DNA from: Cytophagaceae bacterium
GTDB taxonomy: Bacteria; Bacteroidota; Bacteroidia; Cytophagales; Flexibacteraceae
Length of the DNA: 36,640 nt
Assembly: GCA_027490155.1 (NCBI GenBank)
Contig: JAIXYP010000055.1
Location: forward strand, 1 to 36,640
Direction: 5' to 3'
Both the position numbers and the translations under genes were made by a program. Below are positions 7,724 through 15,747 of the stretch, piece after piece. The notes under the pieces are model-generated. The model did no database searches, had not been told where the DNA came from, and saw only the letters and a program-made list of their open reading frames with translations. Each line of letters opens with the position of its first letter. Position 1 is the first letter of the stretch.

Positions 7724-8541
7724 CTAAGTATATTTTATTGCTTTAAAGCCCTGGGAAGGTATAAACCTGCCGGAGGGGTAATCGTTAACAAATGCTTCGA
7801 CGCGGAACTGTATGGCGCGGGTGAGCTTCCACTGGGGTATGCCACTGCCGGGTACATATTGCTGGTCGGGGCTCATGTTCTCGTCATGCTCGGTTACGGG
7901 TATTACCTTCACCAGCCTATCGGTGCCGCTGAGGCTCCATGACTGGGCTATCCTTGATTTCCGGCCATCGTAGTACGGATCGCTGTCGTTATTTATGTTG
8001 CCATAAACATTGGCAGTACGGTGGTCTGCCACCTGTGTGTAACCAGCAAACAGGAAGCCTTCATTTTTTGGCAATTCTTCTGCCACCAGGAAGTAGGCTC
8101 CCTTGCTCAATCTGCCTTTGTGGAAACCCAGGCGTGTCTCGATCTCAGCGAGCGACTGCCCCTGGATGTTGATTTGCCGGGTCACAAACCCCGCCCTGAA
8201 CGCTGTACTGCCTACCTGCATAAACTGTGTTTTAGCTGCCTGTTCCCACCTTGTAAACAATGTTTCAAAATCCCTCTTCTTTATCCAAAAACTTGCCTGC
8301 TGAATGCTGTGCCCTGTCTTGTTGGCAAATGTAAAAAATAACTTGTAACTGCCTGCCTGAATCGTCACCAAAGTGCCTTTCGTTTTGGCCGGGATGCTGT
8401 GCCAAACCGCGAATTTTCATCGCTACAACCATCGAACTGTAATGCCCTATTGTTGAGCTTCAGGTCGCTAATGGTGTAAACATCCATGCCCGGCCTGTCT
8501 GTGCCTACTAACTGCAGGTAATATTCCGAAAGGTCGTTCAT
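7724..8541 (-). pseudogene. Frameshifted gene of unknown function in the effector cassette
   Basis: The frame starting at ATG 8541 (MNDLSEYYLQLVGTDRPG...) and the frame read from about 8413 down to 7724 are clearly one gene split by a 1-nt deletion in the TTTT run at 8414-8417. Restoring one base gives a continuous 272-residue protein reading CSDEKFAVWHSIPAK across the join. The N-terminal part has alternating strands, and no signal peptide or catalytic motif is recognisable. It begins 28 nt after the Tle1-like lipase gene, so it may encode that effector's partner or immunity protein. The apparent start at 8371 is only a TTG inside the gene. It could be a true pseudogene or a sequencing error; a programmed frameshift is unlikely because no slippery heptamer is present. 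Confidence 0.75.
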
Positions 8542-8569
8542 AAACAGGTTACAAAATAAAAAAAATATT

Positions 8570-9355
8570 TTAAATATTCACTCCTAATTTTCTTGCATTG
8601 CTTCTAATAAATACATCGGCATCGTGCGAATTGGTGATGCAGACGGTTGCCTTTATGGGCAGCTTTTTTGTGAGCCTTACTGGCGAACCAATACAAGATG
8701 TATCGGCGCCTCCAGCGCTGACATTCGTTCTCATTGCCAGTTCTGCCATGGCAAAAGCAGGGTTGAAAGCAAAAACCGGCGAAATGACGTTACCTTCCAC
8801 AACAGGGTCACCACCGACGCCGCCATGGGACGTTTGGAAAAACTCCTCGATATATATGCCTCCATCGCCGGTCTTTAAGCCGGTATTGCCAAAATAGGGC
8901 CTGGAGCCAATACCAGGGTCGCGGCGGGCGTGAAATACATTGTCCACATTGTAAATGACTTTGCTTTCGTCCCAACTGGTTTCGGTGCGTTCCACCGCAT
9001 CGTACAATCCCATAAAATAGGTGCGGTACTTTAGCATGGCTGCGAGGTGAATGGCGATATGCCCGCCGCGCGAATGGCCGATGAGTATGAACCTGAAGGA
9101 GGTTTTCCGGCCGATGGTACACTGGTATCCATTGAAGAAATCTCCCTCCCCATGCTGCCGGGCAATGGCATTGACATCTTTCTTCACCTGGTCGCGAATA
9201 GCAATCCAGTCGGCGCCGGTGAAGGTGGATTTTGGCCCGGGATAGTAGAACTTCAGTTTCCGATCGATGCCGGAATCGTGATAAAAGTTCTTTACCGAGC
9301 TGTTGCGGTAGGTGTCAGAATTAGTTCCGTCAACACAAATAAGGATGTCTGGCAT
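8570..9355 (-). CDS. Tle1/DUF2235-like alpha/beta-hydrolase, putative lipase effector
   Basis: A 261-residue protein resembling a compact form of the DUF2235/Tle1 family, T6SS-delivered phospholipases that attack the membranes of prey. The N-terminus ILICVDGTNSDTY (4-16) matches the family's opening F..DGT.N motif. The nucleophile elbow is GHSRGG (93-98, Ser95), with LYDAV (Asp119) and SHGGVGGD (176-183, His177) completing a plausible triad in the expected order. No signal peptide. Known Tle1 proteins are much longer, so accessory domains are missing here. The gene is distinctly GC-richer than the T6SS core. It lies 11 nt from the upstream L,D-transpeptidase-like gene. Substrate and bond specificity are not shown by sequence. 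Confidence 0.72.
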   Translation of the reverse strand: MPDILICVDGTNSDTYRNSSVKNFYHDSGIDRKLKFYYPGPKSTFTGADWIAIRDQVKKDVNAIARQHGEGDFFNGYQCTIGRKTSFRFILIGHSRGGHIAIHLAAMLKYRTYFMGLYDAVERTETSWDESKVIYNVDNVFHARRDPGIGSRPYFGNTGLKTGDGGIYIEEFFQTSHGGVGGDPVVEGNVISPVFAFNPAFAMAELAMRTNVSAGGADTSCIGSPVRLTKKLPIKATVCITNSHDADVFIRSNARKLGVNI

Positions 9356-9366
9356 GGTGATTATAA

Positions 9367-9867
9367 TTAACCCATTCTATTAAAGCGTAGATAAAAATCA
9401 AGATCGCCAACCGCTATTACCTTCAAAGTAATTGCTGCTTTTTTTTCTTCTCTCCGCTTTTTTACTGCGTTGTAAATCATCATCACATCTTTGAAGTCTG
9501 GTGGAACCAGACATCCATCACTACCACGCACACCCCTTCCATGAATTGCAAAACCATCCCTGCCCTGCATATAATTCTTACTTGCCGGAACCAGCCTTAT
9601 CCAGTTAGGTTTTGTTTCATGAGCATGCAACGTGTAGTATCCTTGGGGAATGGCACCGCCGATATCATCCTTCTTTTTGGGGTCAAGTTTATGCCCTGTA
9701 TGAAAGGGATTATTGGCCAAGACCGGATTCACTGCTCCCTTGGTTTTAGAGCCTGCCCTTCCGCCTGAAAATGCCACCAGCTCAACTCGAGCGCCATCAA
9801 TAGCACCCGTAAGCCGCATAGAGCAAATGTTGTAAGTAAGGTCCGTAGTTTTGTCTTCTAAAAGCAT
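9367..9867 (-). CDS. L,D-transpeptidase-like (Tlde1/DUF2778-type) putative effector
   Basis: A 166-residue protein with GAIPQGYYTLHAH (71-83), the strand-turn that precedes the active site in YkuD/DUF2778 proteins, and FAIHGRGVRGSDGCLV (106-121). The latter matches the H-x(6)-SxGC catalytic signature, giving H109, S116 and nucleophile C119. Proteins of this type include Tlde1, a T6SS effector with L,D-carboxypeptidase/transpeptidase activity on peptidoglycan stem peptides. There is no signal peptide or membrane segment, so it cannot reach the producer's own periplasm by Sec, which fits an injected effector. It sits between a 100-residue unknown and the lipase. The assignment to the fold is good; the effector role is inferred from context. 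Confidence 0.7.
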   Translation of the reverse strand: MLLEDKTTDLTYNICSMRLTGAIDGARVELVAFSGGRAGSKTKGAVNPVLANNPFHTGHKLDPKKKDDIGGAIPQGYYTLHAHETKPNWIRLVPASKNYMQGRDGFAIHGRGVRGSDGCLVPPDFKDVMMIYNAVKKRREEKKAAITLKVIAVGDLDFYLRFNRMG

Positions 9868-9942
9868 ATATTACTATTTTGTCGGGTATATTGCTGTTAT
9901 TTGTCGATAGGCTCGGACACATCTAATCAATTGATTTTCTAT

Positions 9943-10245
9943 TTACAAGTCAACTTCAATTTTATCGCTATCGTTTATATAAAACTGTATAGTAGCTGCA
10001 AAACCTGTGGGCTGAGTGTGTGATGCAGGCGCTGTGCGGAGATCCTGACTAAAACCTATGTACATCGTAGCGCCTCTCACTTCGTATATTTTGCCCACCG
10101 CACCCGCAGCAAGCCGCACATTGGTAGACTGAGCATTGTTAATCTTGAACTGCTTAGTCATATTAGCTGCACTATGCGGCTGCACAAAACGAACATACCT
10201 GCCCTTGTAGGACTCCATAAAGGCGTCAATTTTTTTCCACGGCAT
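9943..10245 (-). CDS. Small beta-rich protein of unknown function
   Basis: A 100-residue protein without signal peptide, predicted mostly beta (RYVRFVQPHS, VRLAAGAVGKIYEVRG, TMYIGFSQDL, AATIQFYI). It lies 18 nt after the 129-residue hydrophobic protein gene and 75 nt before the transpeptidase-like gene. I recognise no family. Chaperone, immunity or accessory protein for its neighbour are all possible. Confidence 0.55.
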   Translation of the reverse strand: MPWKKIDAFMESYKGRYVRFVQPHSAANMTKQFKINNAQSTNVRLAAGAVGKIYEVRGATMYIGFSQDLRTAPASHTQPTGFAATIQFYINDSDKIEVDL

Positions 10246-10263
10246 ACTATAAAATTATTATTT

Positions 10264-10653
10264 TCAATAAAAGGCTTTACAAGAATCATAAGTATTGTAT
10301 ACCTGCGACAGCATACCTGCAGCCATGAGTACAGTACCTACCCCACCTGTGGGTACACCTGCGGCAACGGCACCTACTGTTTGTGCTGTTAAGAGGCCTA
10401 CAGCTACAGAACATTTGGCAAGATCTGACTGTGCAATAAAGCCGCCAGTAAAAAGTATTTTTTGGGCGAAAATCGCCCCTATCCCTGCCGGACTTGAAAA
10501 TTTTCCGGCAAGAGATGCCGTGGCTACAAGCTGACTAGCTAGGTACTTGACAATCTTTGTTTCTTCAGCCAGTCTTTTGCCCTCGGGCGATTTGCTTGCT
10601 AGCAGTGCAGCTTTAACCTGCCCTTCTGGTGTGCTAGATGGTGCTGTGTTCAT
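10264..10653 (-). CDS. Small hydrophobic Gly/Ala-rich protein
   Basis: A 129-residue protein. The first 45 residues are polar and helical with a KSPEGKRLAEE segment. Residues about 48-75 and 82-118 are Ala/Gly/Val-rich with membrane-helix character (AGIGAIFAQKILFTGGFIA; VAVGLLTAQTVGAVAAGV). There is no N-terminal signal peptide. It shares layout with the next gene at 10713-11018: a KSP-K motif, then Gly-zipper-like hydrophobic segments. It could be a membrane-inserting effector, a membrane-anchored immunity protein or a structural accessory. Family not recognised. Confidence 0.6.
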   Translation of the reverse strand: MNTAPSSTPEGQVKAALLASKSPEGKRLAEETKIVKYLASQLVATASLAGKFSSPAGIGAIFAQKILFTGGFIAQSDLAKCSVAVGLLTAQTVGAVAAGVPTGGVGTVLMAAGMLSQVYNTYDSCKAFY

Positions 10654-10712
10654 AACTAAGTATTTTTACGAAAAAAAATAAACTATTAAATTAATGTTTA
10701 GCAAATTAATAT

Positions 10713-11018
10713 TCAATACTTAGTACTTTTCTCTACAAAAGAGCTACAAAACCTTGCAGCGCTCTTGCCTCCTACCCCAATCAAAGCTAATCCAGGCAGG
10801 GCAGAAACGCCTGCCGTACCCAAGCTGGCAATAGTTAGATATCCACCAGCACCTATAGCGGCAGTAGATATTCCGCAAGCTATTGCAAGTGTTGCTTTGG
10901 CTTTGGGTGATTTGCAGATTTCTAATTCGGCGTTGTCTGCCTGCTCTTTGCTGCATTTTGTAAGTACCTGAACAATATCTGCTACTGTTCGTATTCCATT
11001 TCCACCTGTTGTTGGCAT
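10713..11018 (-). CDS. Small hydrophobic Gly-rich protein downstream of tssF
   Basis: A 101-residue protein that begins 28 nt after tssF. After a polar 40-residue helix with four Cys in total (including KCSKEQADNAELEICKSPKAK, split over 31-51), it has two Ala/Gly-rich hydrophobic stretches (ATLAIACGISTAAIGAGGYL; GTAGVSALPGLALIGVGG). It resembles the neighbouring 129-residue protein in plan, so the two may be diverged paralogues. No signal peptide and no known domain. Confidence 0.6.
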   Translation of the reverse strand: MPTTGGNGIRTVADIVQVLTKCSKEQADNAELEICKSPKAKATLAIACGISTAAIGAGGYLTIASLGTAGVSALPGLALIGVGGKSAARFCSSFVEKSTKY

Positions 11019-11046
11019 AAATAAATATTTTTAAATGTTCAAAAAA

Positions 11047-12939
11047 TCAATTTACAAACACCCTATAATTCAAATCTACTGCGCTTTGTGCTTCCAAACT
11101 CACCAGCAATTCATGTTTTATCGCTTCCCACTCTTCTGGTCCTAACTGTTCGTTTTTTACGGTTATTATATTTATATCTACTGTAGGTATTAATCCTTCT
11201 TGTGGTTTAGTACTGATACCCACACCTTTTTTAACTTCCAATGCTCTGACTGCGGCTTTATCTTTCAGATAATAATAACAAAATGCTTTAATATCCTCTT
11301 GAGTTACAATTCGCCCTCTAGATATCAGCACGCTTTTATAAGCAGGTAGTGTTTCGGTATTCTTTAGCTTATTCGTACCACCAGTAGTAGTAGTCATGAG
11401 CACTATTCCTTCTCTTTTCAGTACAGAGCCTTCATAGAGCTCCATTTTAGTACCACTTCTTATACCATTACCAGTTTCTCCGTTGCATGTCCAGAACTGA
11501 GTAAAAACAGTATCTCCTTCTGCTATAGGATTGATGAGTAAGTAAGCAGGAATACTGTTTAGTGCAACTGCATTCAGCTTAATTTTCTGTTCTATTTGTG
11601 CAATATTCTGATTGAGGTTTTTAATAAGAGTAGCTATAAAATCTTGACCAAGCGCAGCAAATGCACGGCTTTCATCTCTCAATAGGTCAACTAAGTAATT
11701 CATATACTCCATAGCATTTCTGCTATCAAATCTTTCTAGGTCACCCTGCCTTATAGCGTAAGTACCTTTCTCTGATTTATCAAACTGATCGAATGAATAA
11801 TATTTATATTCTTTATCTCCTTTTGCTTCTGGCAAAGTACTCTCTACTTTGTCAATAGACAAAAATTGCTCGTTTGAGGTAAGCGGGATAATATTGAAAA
11901 AACTCTGCAAACGGTAAGTTGTATTGTTAAGATGCCTATTTAAAACAGGAAAACAATTGATTGCAATTGTCAAATCTTCCAAAACATCAGTAGTAAACTC
12001 AGGCCTGAAAACAAGTTTTACCCATACTAATTCTGTTTTGAACAATTGCAATTCTTTACTCCCCATTGTTTCACCGAATTCAACAGGATATTTTTGCTTT
12101 ATTCCACTTTTGCTAATTTTTTGTAAGAAGGTATTCTCTTTGCCTACAGTAATAAACTGGTTTTTGTAATAATCTTCAACCATGTGCTCCATTCTGTTGT
12201 TAACGTACAATTCCTCCATTGAATTATTGAAACGGATATTTTGACTGTCAGCAACATTGTTGAATATTCCTTTATGAAAAAGGACAGGTGTTCCATTCAC
12301 AGAGCAATGTGTAAATGGAACTAACGACATATACTTATCTTTTTCTGGAATATTTTTTAAGTCAAAGAAAAGTGAAAGTCCAGTAATATCTTCTATATCA
12401 CTTGAAATGTCTATCCCCACCCAAGCTGTACGATAAGATAGTGAATTAGGGGTAGTAGCAAGGATTTCTTTTTGCAAATAATCTCCATTAATTCCATAAA
12501 TGTAATTGCCTGTCACTATATACTTTACATCACCGTCAACACCTTTGTACTGACCAGAAGGAGAGAAGTATATATCTTCTTTTAATTCAGCATTTGATTT
12601 TGAGGCCACCTTTTTCTGGTGATAAAATTGCATTTTATTAGAAAGTGTACACTCTACTTCCATAGATCTAGCATGTAGCACTCCATGAGCTGGCTTAGGT
12701 ATCACAAAAACTTGAGGTGTTAGCAGTCCTGCAAGCTTTTCTATCATTCTTTCTTGAACTGTCTCTATTTGGTTACTGATACGATGCATCTCCACTGCAC
12801 ATGCTTCTATAAGCATGCGTACAAGAGGATCGAAATTTTCAACATTGGCATCAGAGATCCCCCAATGCTTGGCAGCATTGCGAAACATCCGAGTAGCTAT
12901 AGCCTCTCTGGTAAGTGATATTTTTTCTTTCTGTGTCAT
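11047..12939 (-). CDS. tssF: T6SS baseplate protein TssF
   Basis: A 630-residue baseplate wedge component related to phage T4 gp6, acting with TssE, TssG and TssK at the cytoplasmic face. The N-terminus TREAIATRMFRNAAKHWGI, then FDPLVRMLIEACAVEMHRI and LLTPQVFVIPKPAHGVLHAR, follow the TssF family. Length fits. Its ATG follows the TAA stop of tssE directly (TAAATG), indicating translational coupling and a fixed subunit ratio. The C-terminal part (residues about 560-628) resembles the strand-rich wedge end. Confidence 0.9.
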   Translation of the reverse strand: MTQKEKISLTREAIATRMFRNAAKHWGISDANVENFDPLVRMLIEACAVEMHRISNQIETVQERMIEKLAGLLTPQVFVIPKPAHGVLHARSMEVECTLSNKMQFYHQKKVASKSNAELKEDIYFSPSGQYKGVDGDVKYIVTGNYIYGINGDYLQKEILATTPNSLSYRTAWVGIDISSDIEDITGLSLFFDLKNIPEKDKYMSLVPFTHCSVNGTPVLFHKGIFNNVADSQNIRFNNSMEELYVNNRMEHMVEDYYKNQFITVGKENTFLQKISKSGIKQKYPVEFGETMGSKELQLFKTELVWVKLVFRPEFTTDVLEDLTIAINCFPVLNRHLNNTTYRLQSFFNIIPLTSNEQFLSIDKVESTLPEAKGDKEYKYYSFDQFDKSEKGTYAIRQGDLERFDSRNAMEYMNYLVDLLRDESRAFAALGQDFIATLIKNLNQNIAQIEQKIKLNAVALNSIPAYLLINPIAEGDTVFTQFWTCNGETGNGIRSGTKMELYEGSVLKREGIVLMTTTTGGTNKLKNTETLPAYKSVLISRGRIVTQEDIKAFCYYYLKDKAAVRALEVKKGVGISTKPQEGLIPTVDINIITVKNEQLGPEEWEAIKHELLVSLEAQSAVDLNYRVFVN

Positions 12940-13374
12940 TTATTCAGATGATATTGGCCCTAAATATAAATGTGTTTGAAAATTGAACGGTTCACCTGTT
13001 TCGCGAATAGTACCAGACATTGTTATCGATATTTTTTTTCTAATACCTTTAACACCACTATTTGGATTACGAAATTCCTCTTCTGTAATATCTACACTTG
13101 CATTCATATTTTCTAGTCGCTGTTCATGACGTCTAAGAGAAACCATCACAGATTTACTTATCTTTTCTCTCCATGTATTTTCATTAAGAATAAGCTCAAA
13201 GTCCATATCATAAATCTCGCAACCATATGTAGGATCGAAACGATGTTCATTATATTTTGAGGTAATAATAAGATATATGTTTTGAGCTATAGATTTTTTT
13301 AGTTCACAAGTTGGCAAATCGTTGTTTGGCCTCATTAATGCAGCAAACTTTATAGGCAATTCGTAATTATGCAT
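12940..13374 (-). CDS. tssE: T6SS baseplate protein TssE (gp25-like)
   Basis: A 144-residue protein of the gp25-like family that initiates sheath assembly on the baseplate. Residues about 20-135 form the domain: CELKKSIAQNIYLIITSKYNEHRFDPTYGCEIYDMDFE is the expected N-terminal helix plus RFDP.YGC turn (split here across 24-61), followed by helical WREKISKSVMVSLRRHEQRL. It directly abuts tssF (stop then start codon) and follows vgrG by 28 nt. Confidence 0.88.
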   Translation of the reverse strand: MHNYELPIKFAALMRPNNDLPTCELKKSIAQNIYLIITSKYNEHRFDPTYGCEIYDMDFELILNENTWREKISKSVMVSLRRHEQRLENMNASVDITEEEFRNPNSGVKGIRKKISITMSGTIRETGEPFNFQTHLYLGPISSE

Positions 13375-13402
13375 AGTACAATGTGGTTTAAAGACATTAA
13401 GC

Positions 13403-15229
13403 TTAGTTTATTTTTACAATTCCTGCCTTTAAATTTGCGGTAGCCCCACCTTCAAGATTTAATAAAGTTCCTTTTACTGTGGTTGTAGCATACCCTTCTA
13501 GTTTAACCTGAGCACTTTTCCCTTCTAGCGATTGTGTAGCCTCTATAGATGCTTCCATTGATTTAATTTCAATTTTTTCCTTGGCTTTTATGGTAATGTT
13601 CTTTCCTGCTTCAATACTAATATTATTGGAAGCTTTTACGTTAATGTCCTTTGATGTAACATTAACGACTTTGTCTGATTTAATATCTATCGTATGTGTG
13701 GAGTATATTTTAATATTTCCTTTACCATTTTGAAGTAAAATGGAAATAAAATTATCATCGTCTGTTTCTATTTTAATTTCTTGTTCGTTCTTTTTTTCAT
13801 TATCAAAGAAGTAAATAGTATTTCCGGAACGAGTTCTGATGGCTTTAGCGTTGTTGTCACTATTCATTGAAGTATTAATAGCTTTTCCATGCGGCATGCT
13901 ACCCATTACAAACGGACGGTCAGGATCGTTTTGTGTGAAACCTACAATTACATAATCTCCAACTTCTGGAGTAAAAAAAGCACCTCTGTTTTTTTTATTG
14001 TCATTTCGCATCCCTGCATGTGGCATCAGTACTCTTATAAATGGTGTAGTTTCATTGTCCTTCTGCCACATAAGCTGCACCTTGACTCTACCCAGATTAT
14101 CTGGATCTTGTAAATTTTTTACGATTGCAAGTTGCGACTCTGCTACTGGTTTCTTACCATAAGGATTAGGTAGTACTTTTAGAGACTCAGGTAACCCTTC
14201 AAACACATTATTATAATTCCCAAGTCCATCTGTAGAATGTATAACAGAAGTGATGATGAATTTCCCGAAATCTTCAGAAGAATTTCCCGGAGCAATTGCG
14301 GAAACAGAAACAGAACTACCTAGCTTAACGTAAGGAGAATCACTACCTGCCACTAAGCAAACTAATCTAGCTGCTTGTGCAGCTTTTTGCACTTTTACCA
14401 GATTATCCAATTCATTTTTATTTTGAACTGGTCTTACTGATAAGGTATTGGTAGGTTTGTTGAATAATCTATTAGATGCTGATAATGCATGATTACCAAA
14501 ACTATCTAGACCCTGTGCAGATTGTGAAGAAGATGGTGAAGAAAATTTTTTGTCGTCTTTAGAATAATAACCAGTTTGCTCAAAATTTGCAGGACCTACT
14601 TTTACCTGAAGATTGAGATTTGTTATATCTCGAGGATAATTCAAATCTATTGACGAATTTGAACTAGGTTTTCCGAAACAGAATTTAGTACCGTCATAAA
14701 AAAACCATTCGCCAAATTCGGCAGCTAGTCTTCTTGCAAAATCAAAATTACTTTCGTTGTACTGAACTACATATGGAATGTTTGATTTGTATTCAGGGTT
14801 GATTGCACTTCTTAATACGTTATCCGGTATACCACTTACTATATTATTTAAAACATTAGACAAGTTGGTATTCGAGAATGACGCATTTGTTTGCCCATTT
14901 TCCATCAGTATAGTGGGGCTATAACCTTTGAAAAGTAAATCGCCTGCAGAGTTTATGTCGTTTGATATATCAATTTCAGTAACAATGCCTTTGAATACAT
15001 TGTCTGGATAACCACTCTCATACTTGGTACTTAAAGTTATTGTAATTTCTTCGCCTAAAAAAACCTTAGACCTATTAATGAGCAACGTATTTTTCTCTTC
15101 TAAAACATCATGATTAAATCTCAATTCGAAATAATGATGTCCGTTTAATTGCTGGTTTATTGTAAGAGAAGAGAAGGGATATATTTTTTGATTTTTTACA
15201 AAAATATCTACATTGATTTGTTGCGCCAT
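13403..15229 (-). CDS. vgrG: VgrG spike protein (TssI)
   Basis: A 608-residue trimeric puncturing spike. The N-terminal half is gp27-like (INVDIFVKNQKIYPFSSL; NYNNVFEGLPESL). The middle is a gp5 OB-fold (LGRVKVQLMWQKDNETTPFIRVLMPHAG; GAFFTPEVGDYVIVGF; DRPFVMGSMPHG). The C-terminus is a repetitive beta-helix (IKAKEKIEIKSMEASIEA; LNLEGGATANLKAGIVKI) with no toxin extension, so cargo must attach through PAAR or adaptors. I place the start at ATG 15229 (MAQQINV), because the upstream in-frame start at 15250 is only a TTG. A strong hairpin (15255-15285) lies between it and hcp. Confidence 0.93.
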   Translation of the reverse strand: MAQQINVDIFVKNQKIYPFSSLTINQQLNGHHYFELRFNHDVLEEKNTLLINRSKVFLGEEITITLSTKYESGYPDNVFKGIVTEIDISNDINSAGDLLFKGYSPTILMENGQTNASFSNTNLSNVLNNIVSGIPDNVLRSAINPEYKSNIPYVVQYNESNFDFARRLAAEFGEWFFYDGTKFCFGKPSSNSSIDLNYPRDITNLNLQVKVGPANFEQTGYYSKDDKKFSSPSSSQSAQGLDSFGNHALSASNRLFNKPTNTLSVRPVQNKNELDNLVKVQKAAQAARLVCLVAGSDSPYVKLGSSVSVSAIAPGNSSEDFGKFIITSVIHSTDGLGNYNNVFEGLPESLKVLPNPYGKKPVAESQLAIVKNLQDPDNLGRVKVQLMWQKDNETTPFIRVLMPHAGMRNDNKKNRGAFFTPEVGDYVIVGFTQNDPDRPFVMGSMPHGKAINTSMNSDNNAKAIRTRSGNTIYFFDNEKKNEQEIKIETDDDNFISILLQNGKGNIKIYSTHTIDIKSDKVVNVTSKDINVKASNNISIEAGKNITIKAKEKIEIKSMEASIEATQSLEGKSAQVKLEGYATTTVKGTLLNLEGGATANLKAGIVKIN

Positions 15230-15254
15230 ACAAATAACTAAATTTAGCAAATAG

Positions 15255-15285
15255 ACTGCAAAGTACCATTGGTACTTTGCAGTCG
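15255..15285 (-). terminator. Perfect 14-bp hairpin between hcp and vgrG
   Basis: Arms 15255-15268 and 15272-15285 are perfectly complementary around a 3-nt loop. On the minus-strand transcript it follows the hcp stop by about 36 nt and precedes the vgrG ATG by about 26 nt; its 3' side runs into TATTTGC, a weak U tract. It may partly terminate transcription or protect the upstream mRNA, giving much more Hcp than VgrG, as the stoichiometry of the tube requires. Confidence 0.65.
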
Positions 15286-15321
15286 GAAAATTTGAAGAAA
15301 GCTTTAAATAAAGTCAGTATT

Positions 15322-15717
15322 TTATGCGCGGCCAGGCCATTCATTCTTTAAAGTAACTCCTTCTACACTAATAACCCTAGCAGATAGTACAAAATTAATT
15401 GTCATTGGATTACTACCTACAGAATCGATAGATTCAGAGTATTGAATAACATATGCATCTTCTACTTCTAATGCTTTCATTTTAGCATCTTCGTCCCTTT
15501 TCAGGAATGTAATTTTTCCTTTCTCACCTTTATGCACATTGAGCATACTGGCGAGAATAGAAGTATCTTCAGTTGACTCTACCTCTAGCTGTACTGTTCC
15601 GCCTTGAACAGTAGAAGAGGGACGTCCTTTTGCATCTACATCTCTTCTCATAGAATAGCTGCAATGAAGAACATCAAATTTTTTACCAAACATTTCTAGT
15701 TTTGCTTTGAAGGACAT
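15322..15717 (-). CDS. tssD: T6SS tube protein Hcp (TssD)
   Basis: A 131-residue inner-tube subunit of the Bacteroidota T6SS-iii type. The family signature is clear: MSFKAKLEMFGKKFDVLHCSYS, with RRDVDAKGRPSSTVQGG following, then VESTEDTSI, EDAKMKALEVEDAYVIQYSE (split over 72-92) and NPMTINFVLSARVI. Hexameric rings stack inside the TssBC sheath and can carry small effectors in the lumen. This is the only hcp in the window. It is flanked by tssC (30 nt) and the hairpin before vgrG. Confidence 0.95.
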   Translation of the reverse strand: MSFKAKLEMFGKKFDVLHCSYSMRRDVDAKGRPSSTVQGGTVQLEVESTEDTSILASMLNVHKGEKGKITFLKRDEDAKMKALEVEDAYVIQYSESIDSVGSNPMTINFVLSARVISVEGVTLKNEWPGRA

Positions 15718-15747
15718 AATAATTGGTTTTTATGGTTAAATTAATAA

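Noticed and set aside
8021-8341. Overlapping plus-strand open frames with several Cys
   Set aside because: They are opposite the broken 272-residue gene, whose reconstructed frame is continuous and protein-like.
8414-8417. Programmed -1 frameshift in the broken gene
   Set aside because: No X XXY YYZ slippery heptamer is in frame and no strong downstream structure is evident. A base loss in the T run is simpler.
15229-15250. Longer vgrG start (MLNLVIC...)
   Set aside because: The first codon is TTG, while an ATG at 15229 begins the conserved part.
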